A stretch of 64,000 nt of DNA, from assembly GCF_000003815.2 (NCBI RefSeq), contig NC_049984.1:1269100-1333099 (forward strand). Reading direction: 5' to 3'. Positions 22,735 through 35,189 of the stretch are shown here, in pieces. The notes below the pieces were generated by a model, which saw only the letters and a list, made by a program, of their open reading frames with translations, was not told where the DNA came from and made no database searches. Within the stretch, counting starts at the first letter, position 1. Each line of letters starts with the position of its first letter. The stretch is from Branchiostoma floridae. Lineage: Eukaryota; Chordata; Leptocardii; Amphioxiformes; Branchiostomatidae. The translations under genes and the position numbers were made by a program.

Positions 22735-25700
22735 ATGCTGACCCCGTCTGACCCCAGCAGGAGAGCCCCGCCATCTTTGTATTCCGCCATGGCGCCGGTG
22801 ACCAGGAACAAGCGGCGGAGGCTTCCCCTGCCCAAAACAACCAGAAAACGCCGCAAACCCGCCAAGAAACAGGCGGCAGTTCCCTCAGAAACGGCGGGGC
22901 TGAGTCTCATGGGCCTGAGCGATGAAGTTATCGACCACATCCTGAGTTACCTGCAGGGAAAGGCGCTGTTCAACGCCGCCCAGGTCTGCCGGAAGCTCCG
23001 GGCGCTGGTGGACGCGGAAGGATTCTGGAGAAGAAAACTGCAGGTGGGGACAAATATCATAGTCTCTTTTGTTCTTTTCATATCATTCTAATAATCATAA
23101 CTTACTCTACTTTCTTATCAGGAATTCGTGACACAAGAACTCAACATTCATCGCGAGTTTCTAACGGGACTGCCATGATTATAGCGGCCATGGCAGTTCG
23201 TACCGGAACTGTTCTTCCTTTGTTTTGAATATTCATATCTTCCGTCTGTCCTTGTTTCGGTACCACCGGGCAAATTTAGACTCTATAAAGTCTTCTTTAT
23301 GTCTCAACCGGTTTCCTACATAGTTTGTTACAGATAATTTCACAGTAAAGAAGGGTAAAACTGTACCAACCTCCTTGACTGTACCAAAGACAGTCCGTTA
23401 TGTCTGTCCCTGAACCGGACATGAATAACAATGATTTTACACGCATTGTGTCCCTTTGGGCAGCTTTGTCTTTATTCTACCCTCCCTTGGGGATTAAAAA
23501 CGGGATCTTTTTACAGAGATTTTTATGAAGTCCTCATCGAAACTTCCATCCTGACATACACGGAGTTGTAACGGTAGTTTCAAGTTTGTAGCGCTGACGT
23601 GCGGGTGTTTTGTTATGACGGGTGGGGATGTTTTGTTGACATTTCGGCCGGTAAAACCGGACGGAGGTGACAGGTAATCCGCACACCTGGCCACACCTGA
23701 CGCGGCAGCCGAGGACACACCGTTGTCAGACCGGAAGGTAAAAATTAGAAAGCCTTCAAAAAATTAAGAAATCTTCTCAATAATTTCTTTTAGACAATTG
23801 TTGAATAGTCTCCTTATGTGACCAGAAATTTATTATTTTGTAGGCAACAAGACAAAGCAGGTACATGTAGAGGAGTCTCTCTTTAATTTGAATAGACCAA
23901 CTGAAGGTTACCCGAAAAGTCAAGGCCTGGGCAAGGTTAATGTAAAAGTTAATGTAAACATATAGTCATTGCTGCTTTTGCAACAAGATGTTATGTAACA
24001 ATATACAACATACATAAGACAGGTACTTGTTAATGTATTATTTTTTTATTGCTGAAATCAGCAATAAATTGTTGAGTAAACAAATATTTTGTGGTCACAG
24101 ATTGAGTGCAGGTGGCCTTGTGGACAGACAAAGGCTGTCTTACACTGGAGGTCAAACTTTACAATCTCCAACACATTAAAAATCATGTATCCAACAAAGC
24201 ATTACAAGCAACACGTTTAACAAGTTAGCATAAACATTAGACATCGCTGTTATTGCAACAAGATAGCATAAAACAAGACAGTGATACTTTACACAAGACA
24301 GGTAGTTGTATCCTATCTTGTGTAGATAATATATAATTATATTTGAGAGGAAGAATGTGCACGTGTGTATACCTGCATACCAAGTCATTGCATTTCAACA
24401 ATGGGCTAAACCATAGGTAATGTACTAACTTGCAAGTCACATGCCCCTGACATACAAGATACAGGACACCCATTAGATCGTATCAGCCCCACGGGTCTGG
24501 GAACACATGTACATGTACACGCAATATAATTATTGCAACAGTCAGTGACTCAGTCTCACTAATTTCTGCAAATTCAATTCAGAAAGAGCAATTATAACAT
24601 TGCTGACATGATGATGTTTGTTCTAGTTGGGGGCTCAAATGTTTTTTTTTTAAATTTGCATTAAACTGATGTTTTACTGTCACTGTCATGTCTGTCACTG
24701 TTTATCAATTATCTTTCCCACATTGCAATTTGCATCTTGAAAAAATTGGCAAGAGCTATCCACCATATTGAGACCACACCAAGTCATTTCATTGGTTGTT
24801 GGGATAACAAAGCAAAAAGTATATCTAAAACTTGTAAGACACAAGAAAAGGGATGTCTGTAGTACACAGTCATGTAGTTTCACTTTCAGGATACAACTTC
24901 TCTTCTGTTTGCCTCTTGTGTTGCTTCTTGCTATTAATTTTTACTTTATAGTTAAGTGTCTGACAACCAGGAAAATGGATTGAAGCATAATCTTATCACT
25001 GGTCACCAATCAAGACATGGAACTGCATTATGTATGTACTACCCAGAAGATGCGCCTGCCTCATGTAGACAATCCCATCGTTATGACAGGTGTGCCATTG
25101 TCACGGTGTAATGTGGCAGGAGACATCTGATGTGAGTCTGAACAATGTGCTCACATTTAAACATTGATGGCTGCACTAACAAAAATCACTACTGGTGTTC
25201 CAGTGTCAGCTATGAAAATACTTTATTCATGATGCACCATTTCTCCTACTAGTGAAGTATGCATCAGGCCTAGGAAAAAAAAATGTTGTGTTTCCTGTTT
25301 CAGTCCTGAAAAAATTAGGGACGGTAGGTAGGGATTATCTTCTTTTTTCTTGTATTTTTTTTTAGGCTGGCCAAAATTCTAGTGATACATATTTACAATA
25401 CAGTTGAACAAAGTAAACTGAGATGTAGGATGACACTTGTCTTTCAATGTCAAACTTTAATTTTGTCCATGATAGATACATTTATCCTTCATTAGATGGG
25501 ACAAGCAGTGTTTTACTTCAATAGGAAGCAGGCTGAATAAAAATTGTAACTGCAATCTATGTGACTCCACTGCCCACCCCCAAAAAAAGTCTAGGGTCGG
25601 CAGGTTTTTTTAGGGTAGGTAGGGAAACAGGAAACACAACATTTTTTTTCCTAGGCCTCAGTGTTGTGCAGTTGAGAACTACATTAGGCCAAAGTGTACG

Positions 25701-28700
25701 TAAATCAAGGCTAAAAAATAAAAAAGGAACATTATTCCAAATGTTAAAGCTGTTCAAGCACAGATAGATATGTGTGTGTGTCATAATATTATTACTGTTT
25801 TGTGTTGCCTGATGTTTCAAAACTGCTACATGAAAGAGAGTGGACATATAATATTTTACTTATGACTAATACAGTATTTTATGAATCCTGAAAAGACTAG
25901 ATTAGTACTAGTGATTGATTGCTTGTAAACCAAACAGCCAGTACATGTACTCGTACTTAATTGCAGATTAATCAGTGATATTTTCAGTTGGGAGGCTAAA
26001 TTGTAACAGCAAGTTATGGTGAATGGTTGAAAGCAAGAATGACATTGAACTTGCAATCGGATATCTCCATAGATAGAATTACGGGAATATCTATGTCTAT
26101 CTACTATTTATATTGTGATTTCTATTTATATCTTCAATCCATCCGTCTATGAATATATCCATCAGTCTATCTGTATGCCTTAATGCCCTTATGTATATAC
26201 ATACGTACATGTATACTATATCAATTACATGTGTATATGAGATATGTATTTAGATCTGTATTTAGCATGTATGGCCCATGTGTGGAGGCAGTAGGTACAT
26301 GTATGGTATTATGTAATAGTCACTATGAGACCACACCAACTGTTACAATAGCACGTATTTGTTATTTCCTCAGAGCACTATACCAACTTGCTCAAGGAGC
26401 AGCCCAAAATACTTTGAAAGTTTAATTTGTCGTTTAAGAAATCCTGAAGCCTTGAGATTTGAATCCTCTTGACTTGTATCCACACATTGAGTTGATTCCG
26501 CCTCTGTCTGTGGTGCAGCAGCTGGAGTCAGTATGCAGAGTGTTTTTGTAAACTTACCGCCACCTTTTAACCTACTTATCTCAGATCTAGCCTCATCTCA
26601 CCTCATCTCTGTGCAATCAAACACATTGTAACACAAGTACACACTAAAGTGGTCTGTTATCTGAGATTATCACCCTGGAGCGTACCATTTGAGCAGATTA
26701 GGGAGGGGTAGATTGATTTTGATTAGATAGCGGAAAAACAGAAGGTAAAATTACACGTTATAGACTTAGAGTTACAGTCATAATGTGATGGTTGGGAGTC
26801 CTTTATAAGCTGTGTATAGAACATCAGCTCTCAAATTGCTACTAGTAAGCTGTTTTAACACTCTCTACCTACTTACTTACAACTTGGAAATGAAAGCGAA
26901 AGAATTGAGCATATTTACACAATACACAAGTCATCTGATTGTTTGGGGAACTTGTAAACAATGAGGAAGGGACAGCAAAACTGCAATACCTGTTNNNNNN
27001 NNNNNNNNNNNNNNNNNNNNNNNNNNNNNNNNNNNNNNNNNNNNNNNNNNNNNNNNNNNNNNNNNNNNNNNNNNNNNNNNNNNNNNNNNNNNNNNNNNNN
27101 NNNNNNNNNNNNNNNNNNNNNNNNNNNNNNNNNNNNNNNNNNNNNNNNNNNNNNNNNNNNNNNNNNNNNNNNNNNNNNNNNNNNNNNNNNNNNNNNNNNN
27201 NNNNNNNNNNNNNNNNNNNNNNNNNNNNNNNNNNNNNNNNNNNNNNNNNNNNNNNNNNNNNNNNNNNNNNNNNNNNNNNNNNNNNNNNNNNNNNNNNNNN
27301 NNNNNNNNNNNNNNNNNNNNNNNNNNNNNNNNNNNNNNNNNNNNNNNNNNNNNNNNNNNNNNNNNNNNNNNNNNNNNNNNNNNNNNNNNNNNNNNNNTCG
27401 CGCATGGCGATTTTTGACTGATCGCCTTGCAAAATTGAGAAAAGCCTAGGACTTCAGACGTACCAGAATTGTAGTATGTAGTATGGTGGTCATGGAAATG
27501 TAAACATTTGAAACAGGGGATAAAAGATTGTTGAAATATGTTCCTCGGAAAATGACCCGTGAGTCGTGGAAATCACTTCCGGGTTCGTGTTTTGTGTCCA
27601 GGAATTTGGAAAGTTTGGTGGCCGATGCAAACTGATGTGTGAAACAAGCATTGTTTGAGCTTAAATGATGTATCATGTGTAACATGTGGGGGTTGTGAGA
27701 TAGCGATGTGATACTAGTAGTTACCTTCGCCAAGAAGGTTATATTTTGGGTAGCGTTTGTATGTGTGTGTGGTTGTAGAAGACCACCATAACTCAAGAAC
27801 GCCTAGATGGATTGTATTGATATTCGGTATGTGGGTAGGTCTTGTTGAGACCTGGACACGATAAGATTTTTGGCCCTCTAGTGGCCTGTTACGGTACTGC
27901 AGCGGAACTTCCTGGTTTGATATCTCGAGTTCTGGACATGCTGCGGCTATGAATCTTGAGTGGTAGACAGCTCTTGATGCTGTTAGTAAGTGGCATAGGT
28001 TTGGGCCCCCTAGCGGCTTATTTTGGAACTGCAGGCCAGGTTTAGACTTAGGTGTCAGACTTTTAAAGGGAATAACTCAAGAAGGGGTTGACGGATTGTT
28101 ATGGTTTTTGGTATGTGGATAGGTTACGTGATGCTTAATATAATTACATATTAATTATGAAGAATTATGCAGAGTGGAAGCTAATTTGCATAATAGATTG
28201 GGAAATTGTCTAAACATGCTCAGTTCAATTATAGGACCATTACAACATGTGACCTTTGTAACTGAGAAAGAGAAGAATATTGATAGATATACATTATGCA
28301 AAATAAATACCTAATTTGCATAATTAATGAGAAAATGCTATAATGTCATTTTGGTAAATGACGGGAACTTCTTACTTGTAGCATTTGGAAGTTATGTACA
28401 GGTAGACACCGATGAGCACATACTATACACATTAGGTCCTAATTTGCATAAATTGGCAGAAAAGGTGACAAAAATCTCCTTTCTCAACATATATTGCGCA
28501 TGTCTATTTAGGTAACCCGCTCGATTCTATCCATCTTCCTTCCCTCCCCCCCCCCCCCCCCCCCCCCCNNNNNNNNNNNNNNNNNNNNNNNNNNNNNNNN
28601 NNNNNNNNNNNNNNNNNNNNNNNNNNNNNNNNNNNNNNNNNNNNNNNNNNNNNNNNNNNNNNNNNNNNNNNNNNNNNNNNNNNNNNNNNNNNNNNNNNNN

Positions 28701-31700
28701 NNNNNNNNNNNNNNNNNNNNNNNNNNNNNNNNNNNNNNNNNNNNNNNNNNNNNNNNNNNNNNNNNNNNNNNNNNNNNNNNNNNNNNNNNNNNNNNNNNNN
28801 NNNNNNNNNNNNNNNNNNNNNNNNNNNNNNNNNNNNNNNNNNNNNNNNNNNNNNNNNNNNNNNNNNNNNNNNNNNNNNNNNNNNNNNNNNNNNNNNNNNN
28901 NNNNNNNNNNNNNNNNNNNNNNNNNNNNNNNNNNNNNNNNNNNNNNNNNNNNNNNNNNNNNNNNNNNNNNNNNNNNNNNNNNNNNNNNNNNNNNNNNNNN
29001 NNNNNNNNNNNNNNNNNNNNNNNNNNNNNNNNNNNNNNNNNNNNNNNNNNNNNNNNNNNNNNNNNNNNNNNNNNCATGTGTGACTTGCTCTAAGTGGTGC
29101 GCCGCATCCGGACCATGAAAAACGGCCGTATCTAGATGCGTACGTGCGCGTATGACTCTACATAAGTTATTAATTCATACCCGCGTAATACTAGTAGTCA
29201 AACATATAGCATATGCAATTTTAGAATAGAGAAATATCGATAGACATAAAATAATACAAATTGTTATCTAATTTGCATAATCACTGAGAAATTGTTATAA
29301 TATCAAAGTGTTTAATGTAGCCTGATTGAATCTCGCTTATAGCAGCCCGCCCAACATTGGCGGGCCCTCTAGAAGGGGCCAGTTACAGCCCTGGACAGCA
29401 GAGTTTGCGTTATACAGACTATGTTTAATGATGATAATTTTATTCTTGCAACATTTGGCAACTACGACATTTGAACGTTATCAGACACAGATCAAGTAAA
29501 TTAGGGTCTCATTTACATAAATTAATTGAAAATACTACATTAGCTTTCGTTGCTAAGACTTACATATTTTTGTCTATCTATCTATCTATCTATCTATCTA
29601 TCATCTATCTATCTATCTATCTATCTATCCATCTATCTACATATCTATATATCTATCTATATATCTATATCAATACTGGCTTAAACCCTTTTTAAGCATA
29701 TTGTTATTTAGCTAGAGAGGATGCTCAACTGATATCATTCATGTAAAATGAGGCCCTGATTTGTAAAATCGAAGCATTTACATTAGTTCATCCTTCACTC
29801 ACAAGGGACCCCCTTTGACAGCAATGCTCTATGAACATCCATCGCCAGACGAATGGAATACGACTATTAAAACCCATTAACAACGACAATCTGTAAAACT
29901 TATAAACATTAAAACCGTCGCTATGGCAATAATTTTAATTGCCACACTTTTTGATTATGTCAATATTTATCTTTTATTCATTCATTAAGCTTTACAGATT
30001 TAAAAGGGAAAAACTTGTTTCACTTCATTTGATAACATAAATGTTCACAAGTCTCATGCTGCTTCAGCTCTATCATCATGCCATTCTTGGTTGTGTTAGA
30101 GTCTATGGTTGGGTAACAACATGCATATGTACCCTCGGTAGGCAGCCTGGGGCTAGCGCTGATTTATGAAGAGCTTTTCCTTATGCTGTGTGGACAATAT
30201 TCTCATGAATGACACATTAGCATCCAAAATCGTGTCAACATAGACCAGCTTCTCTCATCCCCCTGAGTAGTCATCCTGTGCAGTTTTGACTGTATCACTA
30301 ACTAAAATGCCACAGTTTCCCACATATTGTTTTAATACAGCTATTAGGGCACAACCCAACATATGTGCAATTTGTCCTTACGTTTTTTTGGGAGGCCACA
30401 TCCGCCACGTTTTTCTGGAAACATGGGGACGACTGGGAGAGCAGGGAGGGAGTACATCAACGCACGGCACACAAAGTTTTGGCTGCGCGTTAAGGTCTAC
30501 GGCGTGTCTCTAAACTCCAAAATCCGTCGGATTCCCTACGAATTTGTACGGAGGAGGTACTTACCACTTATGGATCCCAAAAGATTGCCAGCGGTTTGGC
30601 ACGTAGACAGCACATATTTGCACGTACGGCGGGCTGTGCCCTTAGCTTAACTGGTTGTGTGTGTGTGTCTGTTCCAGATGGCTGTACAACCACGGCACGT
30701 CCACCTTCGAGCTGGGCTGGTACGCACTCCTCCGCGCGCCGCCCGGACACACCTACATCATGACCACCAAGGCCAAACAGGTCTTCAACGTGGAGCAGAG
30801 AGATCTGGAGAAAATTTACAGAGGTTCGTCTTGAATGAAAAGTGTTCAGTTTCAATACATGATTGGGAACCGCATTTCATCTCCAAGCAGATTCTACGGT
30901 GGCATGGTCAAAACTATCCACATAGCTGACTGGATATTGTGTAACGTTGTTCGACANNNNNNNNNNNNNNNNNNNNNNNNNNNNNNNNNNNNNNNNNNNN
31001 NNNNNNNNNNNNNNNNNNNNNNNNNNNNNNNNNNNNNNNNNNNNNNNNNNNNNNNNNNNNNNNNNNNNNNNNNNNNNNNNNNNNNNNNNNNNNNNNNNNN
31101 NNNNNNNNNNNNNNNNNNNNNNNNNNNNNNNNNNNNNNNNNNNNNNNNNNNNNNNNNNNNNNNNNNNNNNNNNNNNNNNNNNNNNNNNNNNNNNNNNNNN
31201 NNNNNNNNNNNNNNNNNNNNNNNNNNNNNNNNNNNNNNNNNNNNNNNNNNNNNNNNNNNNNNNNNNNNNNNNNNNNNNNNNNNNNNNNNNNNNNNNNNNN
31301 NNNNNNNNNNNNNNNNNNNNNNNNNNNNNNNNNNNNNNNNNNNNNNNNNNNNNNNNNNNNNNNNNNNNNNNNNNNNNNNNNNNNNNNNNNNNNNNNNNNN
31401 NNNNNNNNNNNNNNNNNNNNNNNNNNNNNNNNNNNNNNNNNNNNNNNNNNNNNNNNNNNNNNNNNNNNNNNNNNNNNNNNNNNNNNNNNNNNNNNNNNNN
31501 NNNNNNNNNNNNNNNNNNNNNNNNNNNNNNNNNNNNNNNNNNNNNNNNNNNNNNNNNNNNNNNNNNNNNNNNNNNNNNNNNNNNNNNNNNNNNNNNNNNN
31601 NNNNNNNNNNNNNNNNNNNNNNNNNNNNNNNNNNNNNNNNNNNNNNNNNNNNNNNNNNNNNNNNNNNNNNNNNNNNNNNNNNNNNNNNNNNNNNNNNNNN

Positions 31701-34700
31701 NNNNNNNNNNNNNNNNNNNNNNNNNNNNNNNNNNNNNNNNNNNNNNNNNNNNNNNNNNNNNNNNNNNNNNNNNNNNNNNNNNNNNNNNNNNNNNNNNNNN
31801 NNNNNNNNNNNNNNNNNNNNNNNNNNNNNNNNNNNNNNNNNNNNNNNNNNNNNNNNNNNNNNNNNNNNNNNNNNNNNNNNNNNNNNNNNNNNNNNNNNNN
31901 NNNNNNNNNNNAAGCCAATCTGTAGAACAGAAGTAGAAATGTACTAGTAACTGACATGACAGGAGTGAGGGATTGGTGTTGGACAGTTTGTGCCGTTAAG
32001 TACACAATGTACAGTTCTATTTTGCCTTAGAAGCACAGATTTTGCTGATTTGTTTGTTTGTTGTACTCTGCAGGCCTGGTTGGTTCCCAGGTGGACCTGC
32101 GTCCAGCCAACAACAAGGTGTACAAGTGGAGCGACATCTACGACTACCTTCTGGACCGTGAGGAGGGGCGGGAGGGCCTGCAGCTGTACGTCCTGAAGCG
32201 CTGCGGAGCCGTCAACACGATACAACAGCAGTACAAGCTGGCGCGCGAGAGGTGCCGCGCCGGAGAGTTCAAGTCCTTCTACGACTCTCTCCCGTCTCAC
32301 GAGCGCGGAATGTTCACCATGACGGGGCAGAGGGACTACTACTTCAGGGTGGGGCCGGCGGGGTCCGGGCCTCACCTTCACCACCGCCTCACCATAGACT
32401 TTGTGGACGGGCAGCTTCACCGTGGCATGGAGACGGTCAAAGGTTACATGCACGCGCTGTTCCGACTGGTGAACTACCTGAAGGACGATATGCGGATCCC
32501 GGAGTGGGACGCGGAGCACGAGGCCATGCGGCTGTGCAACCTGCACCTGTACCACGCGCTGGTGCCCGCGGCGCAGGACCGCGTGGTGACGGACTCGGAG
32601 TTTTACGAGCGCGGCGTGGCGTTCCTGGAGAGGTGGATGAGACTGTACCACTGGAGGGTCCACGACGACATCCTCAGGTGCCTGGACATCCTGCATAGGA
32701 AGGACATGATCAAGGAACACCCCAAGTTCAAGTACGTCATCTTAACAAACATCTAGCATACTGGTATAACACATGATCAAGAAACACCCCAAGTTCAAGT
32801 ATGTATCATACATTCATCTAACATACTAGTATAACACATGATCAAGGAACACCCAAGTTCAAGTATGTATCATACATTCATCTAACATACTAGTATAACA
32901 CATGATCAAGCACCCAAGTTCAAGTAGGTCCAACAACATTCATCTAACATACTAGTATAACACATAATCAAGGAACACCCCAAGTTCAAGTATGTATCAT
33001 ACATTCATCTAACATACTAGTCTAACACACGATCAAGGAACACCCCAAGTTCAAGTAGGTCATCTTAACATACATCTTACATATAACAGACATGATCAAG
33101 GAACACCCCAAGTTCAAGTATGTATCATACATTCATCTAACATACTAGTATAACACATGATCAAGGAACACCCCAAGTTCAAGTATGTATCATACATTCA
33201 TCTAACATACTAGTATAACACATGATCAAGGAACACCCCAAGTTCAAGTATGTATCATACATTCATCTAACATACTAGTATAACACATAATCAAGGAACA
33301 CCCCAAGTTCAAGTAGGTCCGACAACATTCATCTAACATACTAGTATAATATATGATCAAGGAACACCCCAAGTTCAAGTACATGTAGGTCCAACAACAT
33401 TATCTAACATATTACTTTTTATTAGTATAACAGACAGGGTCAAGGAACACCCCAAGTTCAATTAGGTCAACTTTACATACCTCTAACATATAACAGACAT
33501 GATCAAAGAGCACACCAAGTTCTACCTACCTACCTAGTACTTAGTCCCTTGACCTCCAGGTCGTTGGGGGGACAAGGTAGCCATGAAGATAGAGAGTTGC
33601 CTCCAGGTTCGTCTCTCCCTAGCCAGGGTTATCCTCTCCTGTAGGCTGAGGGACGTCCAGTTCAAGTACATGTTTGTACCTCCAAGTTGAAGTATGTACA
33701 TAACCCTTAGTCATATTTATATGTATCAGTTTATATTTTACCAGCCTAGGGTGGCTTCTTCAGTGACCAAGCCGTGTCACAGGAATGTCCCTAAACCTGC
33801 TGACTGAGGTGCGAACATCCTGAGCTTCAAATCCCCTTCTGTAGCCAGCAGGTCACTGAAGAATGTCTGAAAGAAAAGTATCCCTATCCAACGATAATCA
33901 TTCTCTGTCTCACAGAGCCTTTATGAAGGAGGGGAGGGAACAGGACTTTAAGAACTGGTGTTTATGATGTTAACACTTGTCTGTCCTACAGAGCCTTTAT
34001 GAAGGAGGGGAGGGAACAGGACTTTCAGGACCTGGTGTTTATGATGTTAACACTTGTCTCTCACAGAGCCTTTATGAAGGAGGGGAGGGAACAGGACTTT
34101 AAGGACCTGGTGCTTATGATGTAATAACACTTGTCTCTCACAGAGCCTTTATGAAGGAGGGGAGGGAACAGGACTTCAAGGACCTGGTGTCGTACTTCCG
34201 GAACATGACCAAGTTGTACAAGTGCCTGCAGCCCTACTCCTGTCTGAAGAAGATCTTCAAGCAGGACTCGGCCGAGAGTTTCAGCTCCTTCATGGAGAGT
34301 CCCGGCAGGTTCGCCAGCGAGATCAAGGGTTACTATAGCGCAGGTAAATAACAACAAAGGGTTACTATGGCGCAGGTAAATTTCAACAAAGGGTTACTAT
34401 AGCGCAGGTAAATAACAACAAAGGGTTACTATAGCGCAGGTAAATAACAACAAAGGGTTACTATAGTGCAGGTAAATAACAACAAACTACATTCCACCAA
34501 AGATAACTGCTCTGTCGAGTAATTACATCAGCAAGGAAACATTGTGAATGTTAGCAGCATCATTTCTAAGAGTCCAACTGTGAACATCTAAACTTGTTAC
34601 TATAAATAGATCAATAAATACAATAAAGTTTCAATGACCTCTTTACTGCTGCCTATTGCCACAACTAATATATAGATAATTTTTAGCCAAAGACATACGA

Positions 34701-35189
34701 AAGTGTGCTTAAGTTAAGGTTTAACAGTATACTTCCATTGATTATGTAACTTCTTGACTTATTTTGCCAGGAGTGTTGTTTGGCCCAGTCCCGTGGTTCA
34801 GTAACAGTTATGACATGTTTTGCCAGGAGTGTTGTTTGGCCCAGTCCCGTGGTTCAGTAACAGTTATGACATGTTTTGCCAGGAGTGTTGTTTGGCCCGG
34901 TCCCGTGGTTCAGTAACAGTTATGACATGTTTTACCAGGAGTGTCGTTTGGCCCGGTCCCGTGGTTCAGCGAGCCGAAGCAGGACTCGGACTTTGCGCCG
35001 GTTCGGCGTACGATGGACGAGTTCCTTCAAACGGGTCGGGCGGCCACGCTGACGAAGCTTCTGACGCTGCTGTGTGACAAGTCGGACCGGATCCTGGACC
35101 GGCAGAAGGCGGACACGGACCAGCTCAGGAGGAGCGCCCGCCAGGTGGTGAGCGACGAGTGCAGGGACAGGCCAAAGAAACACTATTGA
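22735..35189 (+). CDS. F-box protein of unrecognised family (partial model across assembly gaps)
   Basis: Supported exons: 22735-23043, 30678-30823, 32074-32731, 34144-34343 and 34939-35189 (TGA). All downstream junctions agree in phase. Exon 1 ends in phase 0, while exon 30678 needs two bases from its predecessor. At least one exon is therefore missing (see 30445-30556, or the N runs). The likely start is the second Met (22789, Kozak-like ccgccATGg). The protein begins with a basic tail, then an F-box (LSDEVIDHILSYLQGKALFN, residues about 40-80 from 22735). F-box proteins normally bind SKP1 and recruit substrates to SCF ubiquitin ligases. The remaining roughly 418 residues (WLYNHGTSTFELGWYALLR, then an alpha-helical region rich in Leu/Arg/Glu) match no family I can name. 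The helical segment around FKDLVSYFRNMTKLYKCLQP faintly resembles a cullin-type helical repeat, but this is weak. Four of its exon edges carry tandem arrays. It is transcribed divergently from the phosphatase. Confidence 0.82.
23044..26994. other. F-box gene intron 1, first part
   Basis: AT-rich intronic sequence with no supported exon. It includes short runs similar to each other (ggaaacacaacatttttttt near 25290 and 25630, in opposite context), which may be an old repeat. The missing F-box exon could lie in the gap that follows. Confidence 0.45.
26995..27397. other. assembly gap (403 N)
   Basis: A run of N inside F-box gene intron 1. It could hide an exon. Confidence 0.99.
27720..28500. repeat. 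degenerate interspersed repeat sequence
   Basis: Contains internally similar segments: cataactcaagaacgcctaga and gaataactcaagaaggggtt, each followed by a gtatgtgggtagg/gtatgtggataggtt stretch. It is then followed by repeated aatttgcataattaatgaga-like words that recur after the second gap (about 29268). This looks like a transposon-derived non-coding repeat. Its ends are not defined. Confidence 0.5.
28569..29074. other. assembly gap (506 N) preceded by a poly-C run
   Basis: A run of N immediately after about 20 consecutive C. The homopolymer probably caused the break. Confidence 0.99.
29572..29672. repeat. (ATCT)n microsatellite
   Basis: An interrupted tetranucleotide ATCT run of about 100 bp in an intron. 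Confidence 0.95.
30445..30556 (+). CDS. candidate missing exon of the F-box gene
   Basis: An open stretch encoding REYINARHTKFWLRVK, then a VYGVSLNSKIRRIPYEFVRR-like segment. It is preceded by gagcag and followed by AG|GTACTT. Its phase-2 end fits the next exon (AG+A gives Arg, then WLYNHG), which is the reason to propose it. Its phase-1 start does not fit exon 1 directly, so a further exon would still be needed. The donor is weak and no family match supports it. Confidence 0.35.
30957..31911. other. assembly gap (955 N)
   Basis: A run of N between F-box exons 30678-30823 and 32074-32731. The two exons join in phase (AGA G + GC CTG), so no exon need be hidden here. Confidence 0.99.
32706..33500 (+). 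repeat. 65-bp tandem array on the F-box exon donor at 32731
   Basis: About 12 copies of a roughly 65-bp unit. Each holds the last codons of the exon (MIKEHPKFK) with the AAGTTCAA|GTA donor context, followed by a catacattcatctaacatac spacer. The authentic junction is the first copy (32731/32732). Later copies degenerate gradually towards 33500. Confidence 0.9.
33905..34218 (+). repeat. about 76-bp tandem array on the F-box exon acceptor at 34144
   Basis: Four copies with cacag|AGCC boundaries at 33916, 33992, 34067 and 34144. Each contains a pyrimidine tract, the acceptor and the first codons AFMKEGREQDFKDL. Only the fourth runs on into the full exon. Confidence 0.92.
34327..34486 (+). repeat. 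32-bp tandem array on the F-box exon donor at 34343
   Basis: Five copies, period 32 bp (34327, 34359, 34391, 34423, 34455), each with GGTTACTATAGCGCAG|GTAAAT. The first copy is the real exon end and the remainder are intronic donor decoys. Confidence 0.93.
34759..34970 (+). repeat. 56-bp tandem array on the F-box terminal-exon acceptor
   Basis: Four copies (AG ends at 34770, 34826, 34882 and 34938; period 56 bp) of ttttgccag plus the first codons of the last exon (GVSFGPVPWFS). The fourth copy is the true terminal exon. Upstream copies carry ttg for tcg and break off after TTCAG. Confidence 0.93.

Noticed and set aside
23494-23718. A 74-residue minus-strand frame in F-box intron 1
   Set aside because: No domain, no splice context and no similarity to anything nearby.
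26869-32005. Frames consisting largely of X residues
   Set aside because: Created by the N gaps.
31944-32720. A 258-residue minus-strand frame opposite the F-box exon
   Set aside because: Shadow of a GC-rich coding exon. The plus-strand frame joins both neighbours in phase.
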